From Bremia lactucae (taxonomy: Eukaryota > Oomycota > Peronosporomycetes > Peronosporales > Peronosporaceae), in the NCBI RefSeq assembly GCF_004359215.1, contig NC_090610.1, forward strand, positions 1,520,716 to 1,584,556: a stretch of 63,841 nt of DNA. The letters run 5' to 3'. Positions 54,901-62,990 of this stretch are shown piece after piece (position 1 is the first letter of the stretch; every line of letters starts with the position of its first letter). Under the pieces are notes generated by a model. It ran no database searches. It saw only the letters and a program-made list of their open reading frames with translations, and was not told the DNA's origin. The translations under genes were made by a program, and so were the position numbers.

Positions 54901-57220
54901 ATGGACGGAAAGACGGACGTGGAAGTTAATAAAACTCATGTTCGTCAGGCTCTTATATTTATGCGAAAGCATAAGTTGTATGCAAATTTCAAAAAAGTGC
55001 ACATTCGCTGCAAGAAAAAAAAAACTTCTTGGGTGTATTGTCGGTAACACGGCATGCGCACTGATCCCGAAAAGATCAAAGCAATTACCGACTGGCCAGT
55101 TCCAGTCGATGTCAAGGGACTTAAAAAGTTCCTTGGGCTAGCGGCGTACTTGCACACGTACTCACGCAATTATGCCGAGATGACAGTTCATCTTTCGCGT
55201 CTCTTAAAAAAGACGAGAAATAGTTACGGAACGCTGATTGTCAGTGTTCCTTTGAAGGTATCAAGCGAAAGCTTGATGCAAACGCCCATCTTGGCGATTG
55301 CAGATCGAGACAGACCATTCCATGTGGTATATGACTCCAGCGATTTCGCAGTCGACTGTGCGTTAATGTAATACGATACAGACGGCGCGGAGCGCGTCGT
55401 CTGTTACCAATCGCGCCAGCTGCAACCAGCTGAACGCAATTACCCAGTCGTGACAAGGAACGCCTTGCCATGGAATATGCACTGGCTAAATTTAGGGTCT
55501 ATCTCCTCGAAGATAGACTGTTCATCGTATATACGGACCCCCACATTGTGTGGATTACTAAGTACCATGCGTCATTACGCACGGCCGTAAACAGCCCACA
55601 CCTCTCACAAAGAATGGCGAGGTCGCTATCCTATTTCCCTGAGTATAATTTCCTCGTGGAATATAAACCAGGACGACTTAATGTCGTCGCTGATGCGTTA
55701 TCACGCCGACCCGATTTCGAGCCGGCTGCGCACTCCAACAGTGGAAATAATCCCCCTGCTTCAACACTTATTACAAATGTTCCGTCATCAACTTTGTTTG
55801 ATGGCATAAAGAAAGCCTACACAGAAGATAAAGACCTTCTGCGTTTAATGGTTCATCTGATGAACCCATCCTTTATATGGATCGTCATCCGATCGATACA
55901 CAATACGCAACGACTTACTGTGCTACACAGCCGTTTCCGGCGACACTCCACGTGTCATCGTCCCTACTCACAATGATTTGCGCTTGCACATCATGTATGA
56001 GTGTCACGATGCACCAACAAGTGGGCACCGCGGAACTGAGAAAACTTATCTCACAGTATGTCGCGACTGTTACTGGCCCCGCCAGTATCAGTTCGTGCGC
56101 AAGTTCATTCGTGCTTGCGAGTTGTGTCAACGAGTGAAGCCAAGCCCTTTTTCCCGTGCACCTCTCCAACCTCTACCACTTCCGCCAGAAAAAAAGTTGG
56201 CAGTCCGTATCTATTGACTTCGTCTTCGAATTTTCCGTCGATCACAAAAACAATGGAATCCTTGTTTTTGTAGACAAATTCAACAAGATGGTACATCTTG
56301 TTGCAGTACCAGAGTCAGTCACGGCTCCGGGCTGTGCCCGTGTATTTATCTGCACGGTAATCAAAATCCACGGTTTACCCGTGAACTGGTCTCGGATAGA
56401 GATCCACGGTTTACGGCGGAGTATTGGCAATCCGTGTTCCGATCTCTCGGAACACGGCTGACTATGTCAACATCCGATCACCCAGAAACGGATGGTCAAA
56501 CAGAACGCGTAAATCGCGTCCTCGAAGAGATACTTCGAGGTTACGTCCAATCGTATCCGAATTGGAGCGAGGTTTTACCGATAGTCGAATTCGCCATCAA
56601 CAATCCGGTGCATGCGTCTACAACGCCTACATACCCAATTAAAGGGTTCATCTAGTTTAGGGGGGGGGGACTCTCACGAGCAAAACCATCTCTGGTTCAT
56701 GCTCATTACGCGTCGAAGTTACCGAGGACGCGAGTGTTGTCGATGTCGAAGCAATCGAATCGAAGAGGAGAATGATCTCATGGCAGTGCGCACAAAGCGC
56801 ACTGGAAAAGACAAAACAAATGAGTCAGCAGAGGAATTTCTGCTGGCTCGAGAATCAGTAATCCGTTTCGTACAGGATTTCATTGCTAACGCAGTGGACC
56901 GTCAGAAACGCAACCCAGACAAACATGGAAGAGCAAACGTTCTTTCATTTAAAACTAATGATCTAGCACTAATCTCTACGGTAAACTTACCTAAGCGTGT
57001 AGTCACTAATGTGGGTAGTAGTAAACTACTACCCAATTTCATTGGGCCTTTCCGTGCACTGCATCGTAGAGGCAGTGCGTACATAATAGAATTGCCACGT
57101 AGGATGCGAACGCATCCTACATTTTCCGTTGGTCGGCTTCGCCCGTACCATCAGTACGCGGTTTCTTCCAAGGACGGATCTGACCAACCTTTTCAAGGAA
57201 CCCCCAAAAGATTCTTGTGA
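51979..57220 (+). mobile_element. Nearly full-length plus-strand Ty3/Gypsy gag-pol, inactivated
   Basis: Capsid is at 51979-52650 (FGMSNLPGRAKSWAL-like segment, ELLDLKQGKRDIYAYAQH). A CCHC knuckle CNRCQNTGHYAYDC lies at about 52858-52900. The protease region at about 53190-53440 has an ending like FDVILGLPWH. The pre-RT part is 54040-54600. RT is 54656-55141 (STPSGMLWEWLVMPQGLSNA, then the catalytic segment APSCSDDVLFMA, with the usual aromatic before DD replaced by Ser). RNase H is 55054-55760 and integrase 55978-56655 (STSDHPETDGQTERVNRV). The C-terminal domain and tail are at 56612-57220 (VGRLRPYHQYAVSS). At least eight frame breaks. Downstream and facing it is the counter-ORF at 57193-58459, then the 3' LTR. 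Confidence 0.88.
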
Positions 57221-58459
57221 TCGCGAACCAGATTCTCATGCTGAATCTGGAGATTCTCATGTCGGGTCCGAAGATCCTCGAAACCGCGATGAGCTGACAA
57301 CAGCTCATCACGAAGAGCGTGATACTTCCCGTTCGTAATCCAACATTGAGTACGCACTCTTCGAACTGTCTTCCAACCGTTCAATATAGTGAGCCTTCAC
57401 CGTCTGCTTTAACAAGCGACGCTTACCGCGCTCGTGATCAAGACCCTCATCCAATACATGGAGAAAGTCGTCGAGTTTGTCGGTTTTCGACTCTAGATCC
57501 GACACACAGGTCGGATCTAATTTTCCTCCCCCGCCACAACCATTGGTGGATTCCCACGTTGGTAAACGTTTCCTATTGGAACGTATTCTAAACCACCGTG
57601 ATATGAAGGGGCAGCGAACGAGTTATCTGGATCTCTGGCGCGGTTATCCACCGTTCGCATAACAGCTGGGAGCCTCGTTCCCAGCAGGTTGTTGATGTTG
57701 AGGGCCTCGTCCGTCAGTATGCCGAGACCCATCCGATGGATCAGAGGGTCCATCGGAAAACACGCGCCCCTGGCGCCTGTAAATCGATTGCAAAACGTCA
57801 ATCGCATCGCGCATCTCGATAGAGATGCGAGCCCTTCCGAAGGGCGAAGAAAGGGAGTGAACATCACCTTTTACTCGCTTCGTGTTGTCAACACAACACG
57901 GACAGGGATCACTCCACGTGAGGCATGAAAGTCCTGCCTCACGTGACAACCGATGCATTTTTACCTTGCACCGGTTGGAGTTCGTTTCTCAGACTTAACG
58001 CTTAAGTCTTTGAAGCCAGGCTACGCGTCCAATGTCTTTGACATTGCGAATGAACGCGCTTCAGGCTTCCATCAGCGAGACTTTATCTCGCTTGTTGTTG
58101 CCACTATACCATCGATGCTTAAAACAGCATCGAGATAAAAATCTTCCTTAGCGCGAAAGTTCTTCGCGCTGGGATCAAGGCCAAGTAGCTTTGTTGCAAT
58201 AAATAAAGAAAATTTATTGCGAGGAGTAGTCTCTCCAGACATGCTATTGACTAGCCGATCGGGAAAAAGCCACGGCTTCTTCTCAGGGGTAAGACGAGAC
58301 ATTGTATTGTCTACGCTCCCCTGAGTGGTACCTACTGAAGCAGAGGTACCACAAGAACTTTTATTACGATGGCTTACGTCATCGTCATCACCACGCACAG
58401 ATTTATGTGTGGGTGACGGCACGGGAGACGGTACTGGCGATGAGGAATCGTCCTTATCG
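57193..58459 (-). pseudogene. Counter-oriented ORF facing pol (family A2), broken
   Basis: Read leftwards from the gap at 58459. SPVPSPTHKSVRGDDDDVSH leads to TPEKKPWLFPDRLVNSMSGE and ATKLLGLDPSAKNFRAKEDF (58072-58422). Frame breaks follow, then MHRLSREAGLSCLTWSDPC, MRDAIDVLQSIYRRQGRVF and QQPAGNEAPSC (57644-57958). A C-terminal helical region lies at 57308-57505 (LESKTDKLDDFLHVLDEGLD) and 57193-57384 (RTRHENLQIQHENLVRDHKN, a clear coiled coil). It is the same protein as 62991-63841 but with about six breaks. The last residues overlap the pol tail on the plus strand. Confidence 0.75.
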
Positions 58460-58559
58460 NNNNNNNNNNNNNNNNNNNNNNNNNNNNNNNNNNNNNNNNN
58501 NNNNNNNNNNNNNNNNNNNNNNNNNNNNNNNNNNNNNNNNNNNNNNNNNNNNNNNNNNN
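58460..58559. other. Assembly gap (100 N)
   Basis: By comparison with 62530-63330, this gap replaces the counter-ORF start, its leader, the polypurine tract and most of the 3' LTR, probably 0.7-0.8 kb. Confidence 0.9.
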
Positions 58560-58787
58560 CGTTACTTAACGAGAGGCACCACTCACATCTGAAGCAGTGT
58601 GAAGTGGACTTGTACTGAAACAGTACAAGTCGCAGTGCCCCGTTACAAATACAGTAGCGAGTGTCTCAAAGAGAGTGTTCCTCTGCACGTACAAGAGTAC
58701 GTGAAGTGACGTGAGGCACCACTCGCACTGAATCAGTGCGAAGTGGATTTGTACTGAAGCAGTAAAAGTCGGCAGTGTCCCGTTACA
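58560..58787 (+). repeat. 3' LTR end (family A2) with duplicated terminus
   Basis: The inverse of 62312-62530. Two copies of a GAGGCACCACTC...AAGTGGA.TTGTACTG...CCCGTTACA block end at 58647 and 58787, separated by about 30 extra bases. Marks the right end of the 51.98-58.79 kb element. Confidence 0.75.
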
Positions 58788-59147
58788 TTCAGCACTTCCA
58801 CCACATGTCGAATTATCGTTGGTACGCACAATACAACCCAAAATAACGTTTCGAGACTGGCATAAGGCATCTCCGGGCTGCCTGGCGGCTTGTAGCTTCT
58901 TCTCACGACCATTCCGCGGCATTGGTAGTAAGATGAAAAATCACGCACTCGTAGTTTCGCTTGAGTGTTTTGGTGTATTGACTATTTTTATTAGCTATGT
59001 CAAGAATTGAAGAAAATAGGAGTGATGATCACTAAAACACTGTATTAATAGTTGTGGTCGGTTTATTGAAGAAGCGTGATACATCGAATCTCTAACAATT
59101 TCTCTAACACTCTTAAACAAAAATACCCCAGCGCCCACCGTACCCTT
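58788..59147. other. Intergenic region upstream of the TBP-family gene
   Basis: 360 bp between the LTR end and the gene start. No ORF or repeat can be supported. Confidence 0.5.
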
Positions 59148-60017
59148 ATGGCAACCGTCCCGCCACTCCACATCAAGTAAGCAATGACTAATCGTGGCAC
59201 TAGTGAACATCAGAAGATGCCAGATGTGTTGTTTGAAGGTCATACTGACCGCTGAATTGCCACTTTATTCTAAGAAACTTTGTGTGCTCGGCCAATTTGG
59301 GGATGCGCTTTGACTTAACAAATTTGCTTGTTAAGTCGCATCGACGTGCAGAGCTAGTGCCCAAAAAAAATTGCATTTTGATGAAGCTACACAACCCTAA
59401 GGCTACGGCGATGCTATTTTCCAACGGCAAGCTGGTCTGTACGGGCGCTGACACAGAGGAGGACATTAAGAACGTAGCCCGCAGATTCACGCACGTAATT
59501 CAGAAGATGGATTTTCCAAACGTGAATCTTATTGACTTTAAGATTCAAAATGTTGTGGGCACGTGCGATTTGGGCTTTCGAGTACTTGTGGAAGCGCTTG
59601 CGTTTGCCTACAGCGAGAGCTGCACGGTAAGAGAGTGTTGTCAATGCCTTTAACACAAGAAAGAAAGAGCTTACTGTGCTAGCTCTATATAGTACGAACC
59701 AGAGCTGTACCCAGCCTTGATCTACCGCCTAGAGGAGCCGCAAGTGAAAGTCCTCGTGTTTGTGAGCGGTAAAGTGGTTTTTACGGACTCAAAGGAACCG
59801 CAAGAGCTATACACTGCCTGTGAGGTTATTTTTCCGGTATGTCAAGCTTTTGTCAAGGTATTGCTTCCTCGTATTCCTATTGATCCGTTATCATCAGATT
59901 CTATCTCAATTTAAGGATCTGAAGCCCATTGACTGCGCGATTATTCCTGAGAGTTATGGCTCGTATGGCTTAAATGGTAAAGCTGGCGTACGTGATGAAA
60001 TCTGCTTTGGCGACTAG
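59148..60017 (+). CDS. Divergent TATA-binding-protein family member, four exons, 208 aa
   Basis: Exons 59148-59176, 59275-59626, 59693-59836 and 59916-60017. The GT-AG introns are 98, 66 and 79 nt and phases agree at each join. The first repeat of the TBP saddle starts PPLHIKNFVCSANLGMRFDL, with PKATAMLFSNGKLVCTGA and FKIQNVVGTCDLGF. The second starts YEPELYPALIYRLEEP, with VLVFVSGKVVFTDSKE and ELYTACEVIFP. TBP has four DNA-kinking phenylalanines. Here the two in the FS.GK and FVSGK strands are kept, but the first is missing (PKKNCIL instead of PKRFA..) and the third is Tyr (ELYPA). The C-terminus carries an extra 34 residues (ending EICFGD). This looks like a TBP-related factor rather than the general TBP. 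Its neighbours are two inverted LTRs and a kinase pseudogene. Confidence 0.88.
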
Positions 60018-60453
60018 ATGCTGAATGTGTCAGTTTTTTTAAAGCTTTTGTACGTGTTAGAAATCCTTTTTTGTTTGTTGACAATCCTCGCGAAAATATG
60101 CTTAGGAATTTGACGAGCACAATAACAACTGTGTAATATTAGGCTACCATTATTTTGTCGTCCTAAATATACCGTTACTTCTTTTAGTGCGCTGGGTTGG
60201 ATTTTGGAGGTGAATTGCCGAGTATTGTGGACTAGCCCACGTCATACTTAAAAATCCATAGCAATTGCGTACTAAAAGCATAAGGCTAACCTTTAATGAA
60301 AATTCGTCTAACCCTTCAGCAATATGTTTAAGAGATCAGCCAAGAATATGCCTGAAACGTGTGACCTAATTGATAAGTTGCAGAGTATGGTGGCCTCATT
60401 GCTAGCAGCAGCTAAATGGCATTCATAATATCGTCGTTCCGAGTTGCTATTTT
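60018..60453. other. Intergenic region downstream of the TBP-family gene
   Basis: About 435 bp, AT-rich, no ORF or repeat recognised. It contains the convergent 3' ends of the TBP-family gene and of the kinase pseudogene. Confidence 0.5.
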
Positions 60454-61035
60454 TACTTGAAAAAATCTTCACCTTTGTACGCCGTCGAAGTAGAAGGAAA
60501 TGTACATGCTCCGAGCGAGGCAACTGTCCGCGAAGCTGTTGCACAGCCGCAACGCAGGGCATCATCAACGTCTCCACTATTCGTCTTCCATGCGAAGAGC
60601 CAGAATTGAAAGAGTCGCCGGCTCCTGTAACATCCACGACTGCAGTCGGGAAAATACCTTGCTCCCAGATGTCGTGTCCTGGAGCATTGGGCATTTGCAC
60701 CACCAGCACCAATCCTAATGACCGTCAGTCCAAGTGTGCACTTTAAAAAAACGCCATCGCCGCATCCACGGACTTTGTGTAAAAAGTTATCATTGCTTTG
60801 ATCTCATTAGGCAAGAAAACGTTTATGAGAGGAAGCAACTCGTCCAGGTCATTGCACTTTTCTTAAGAGTCGTAATTCGTGTCAAGCGGAGTTCTCATTC
60901 CACATTTTTTCGCTTTTTCTAATTATGGCCGAAGATTGGCAAACCACTAAACAACAAAAGTTCACGTCTTCGTGATTAAAAGTACCTCCGATGTGTAGAT
61001 GGCCTGCCGAGAGCACCAGCTCTTTATCAATATGC
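60454..61035 (-). pseudogene. PfkB/ribokinase-family sugar kinase pseudogene
   Basis: Minus strand, right to left, in changing frames: ELVLSAGHLHIGGTFNH (about 60985-61030), DTNYDS followed by an in-frame TAA (about 60865-60885), LDELLPLINVFLPNEIKAM (about 60790-60850), TVIRIGAGGA (about 60690-60720), then the PfkB signature 2 AVVDVTGAGDSFNSG (about 60603-60645) with the catalytic Asp. A one-base frame loss precedes FAWKTNSGDVDDALRCGC (about 60545-60600), and the end is SLGACTFPS and KGEDFFK before a stop at 60454. This is the N-to-C order of the family, with one stop and at least two frameshifts and no intron signals at the breaks. The N-terminal third is not recognisable. Confidence 0.85.
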
Positions 61036-61199
61036 TGCTTTCCATCAGCCCACTTCAGTAAATGATTCTATTCCAAAGGTCTTGTCTTACCTCAATGCAA
61101 AACTTGTGGGCTGCTCCGTAGTGCAAACGTAACCTTCACTAAATTTAAAACCTTACGTTGCTTTACCGCGCTCTAGTGACACTTGATAGACACGACGCG

Positions 61200-61940
61200 A
61201 TGAAAAGACTCGGCCGAAACTTCTGTGATGCTGCTCGTCCGACTGCACACAACTTTAGCTTCAGCGGCTGTGGGTTTCTCATCTCATATCATTTGGGAGT
61301 AGGAAGTGGGCTGCACGATGCTGGATACATCCAGGCCAGCTCAAAATTTGCAGGAGCATCGGGAGGCGCCATCACGGCGCTGAGTCTGGCCGCCAACATT
61401 AACATGAGTGACATCCATGAAGAGACGAAAGCCATGGCTGACTTATGTCGCAGCCATGGCACCCTGTGGAAATTAGAAGAGCGGCTGCGGACCGTCTTTC
61501 ACTCTAGATTTGTCAACTTGCATGTAGACACACTAAAGCAGCGACTAACGATCGCCACAGAGAAATTATGGCCTACAAGAGCTCTAGTACTGACTGATGC
61601 CTTTCATTCTACGGACGATCTATGTGATGCTCTCATTGCATCGTGCTTCGTTCCTTGGTACCTGGCCAGACGAGGTACGTCGGTCTTTCGCGGAGAATAC
61701 CACGTAGATGGTGGTCTCCGGACTTTGGTCCCAGAAGTCTCGGGCTACGTGAAAGTTTGTGCATTTCACTCGCACATACTGCGGCGAAACGACTGCGCGA
61801 TAAGTCCATCGATCGACCCAGACTTTCCTTTTACAATGATGCAGTTGGTACGCTTTGCACTGTCTCCACCGCACGTGAAAGTTTTGGATCAACTATTCGA
61901 GCTGGGACAGAAGTCGGCCTATATCTGGGCAAAAAACTAA
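61200..61940 (+). CDS. Patatin-like phospholipase (PNPLA family), 246 aa
   Basis: ATG at 61200; the longer open frame upstream lacks another ATG. The short N-terminus (MKRLGRNFCDAARP) is basic and could be a mitochondrial targeting peptide. The oxyanion loop FSFSGCGFLISYHLGV (19-34), the nucleophile elbow GASGGA with Ser54, and Asp170 in HVDGG make the Ser-Asp dyad of patatin lipases complete; DALIASCFVPWYL (143-155) is the usual segment before the Asp. The glycine loop reads SGCG instead of the commoner SGGG. PNPLA proteins hydrolyse acyl esters of phospholipids or triacylglycerol. The gene is intronless and lies divergently 165 bp from the kinase pseudogene. No membrane segment is evident. 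Confidence 0.9.
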   Translation: MKRLGRNFCDAARPTAHNFSFSGCGFLISYHLGVGSGLHDAGYIQASSKFAGASGGAITALSLAANINMSDIHEETKAMADLCRSHGTLWKLEERLRTVFHSRFVNLHVDTLKQRLTIATEKLWPTRALVLTDAFHSTDDLCDALIASCFVPWYLARRGTSVFRGEYHVDGGLRTLVPEVSGYVKVCAFHSHILRRNDCAISPSIDPDFPFTMMQLVRFALSPPHVKVLDQLFELGQKSAYIWAKN

Positions 61941-62237
61941 CTACTGACATAGCAAACAACGATATTGTGAACTAGAATGATATAAAAGCGCATTGGTAAA
62001 CTCGAAGCAAAAAGTTAAAGCTCTTTTAAATAGTTTTGGAAAATTTGACAATCAACTCATAAGAAAACAGTTTAACCTCCGATACATGATCCTCAAAATA
62101 TCAATATCCTACGATTTTTTTGGCGTACCAATGCGTCCCATGACCATAACGCATATCCTTTATTATATATTACTAGCTAAATATTAGTCTATAGAGGTCT
62201 AATAATCTCTATTCATCTAGACTAAAGTCCTAGTCGA
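61941..62237. other. 3' flank of the patatin gene
   Basis: About 300 bp, AT-rich; a 64-codon frame at 61993-62187 shows no motif. Confidence 0.4.
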
Positions 62238-62311
62238 TTGCGGCGTCGAACAGTTTTATTCGACGCAAATCACAAGAAGATCGCACACTCAAATTCAGTG
62301 AGCGCTATATA
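62238..62311 (+). mobile_element. Small Gypsy protease-region remnant
   Basis: GCGTCGAACAGTTTTATTCG...ACTCAAATTCAGTGAGC is similar to 53206-53270 of the plus-strand element. Only about 70 bp remain, ending exactly where the LTR begins. Confidence 0.5.
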
Positions 62312-62871
62312 TGTAACGGGACACTACTGACTTGAACTGCTTCAGTATAAGTCCACTTCCCACTTCCTCAGTGCGAGTGGTGCCTCACGTCACTTCACGT
62401 ACACTAGTACGTGCAGAGGAAGTTGTAACGGGGCACTGCGACTTGTACTGTTTCAGTACAAGTCCACTTCACACTGCTTCAGATGTGAGTGGTGCCTCTC
62501 GTTAAGTAACGTACACTGTACGTGCAGAGGAAGACTTCCCTTAAGACAAGTTAACTTAAGGGTAAAATGAAAACTGTATTAATATAGTTAAGTGTCTTGT
62601 TAATCTATCTTTGTAAATGTTGTCTTAACTATAAACTAATACTAAACATGTAAATGAATTCTTATCTATCTTATCTCGTAACTCTCTTTGATTACTTCTA
62701 CAGCTGATTAGTCTGCGGAATAAATAGACATAATGGTCTATACCTATTTATGGATAAGAATTCAGGAAATTACTATTTAAAGTAATTTCCTCCAAATATT
62801 ATCTACCTTTTGGATAATATTAATTAACAATCTTTTATTGTTAATTTCATGTAACGATACACCCCGTTACA
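62312..62871 (-). repeat. LTR (family A2), 560 bp with a 112-bp terminal duplication
   Basis: 62312-62423 and 62424-62535 are tandem copies (each starts TGTAACGGG and ends GTGCAGAGGAAG). The right end is a degenerate palindrome TGTAACGATACACCCCGTTA.., followed by TCACCCCTCCCTT, an inverted polypurine tract. The LTR is therefore the 3' LTR of a minus-strand element extending to the right beyond the window. Confidence 0.8.
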
Positions 62872-62990
62872 TCACCCCTCCCTTAAACGACAATCACTCT
62901 GAATGTCATTAGGTGGAGTGGTCGCTAAATGACCACTTAATTTTTAAAATGATTTTGATTGGTCAGATCCATCATTTTAAATTCCATCGC

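Noticed and set aside
58566..58922. 118-codon minus-strand ORF across an LTR end
   Set aside because: Runs through LTR terminus and flank, with no homology; random open frame.
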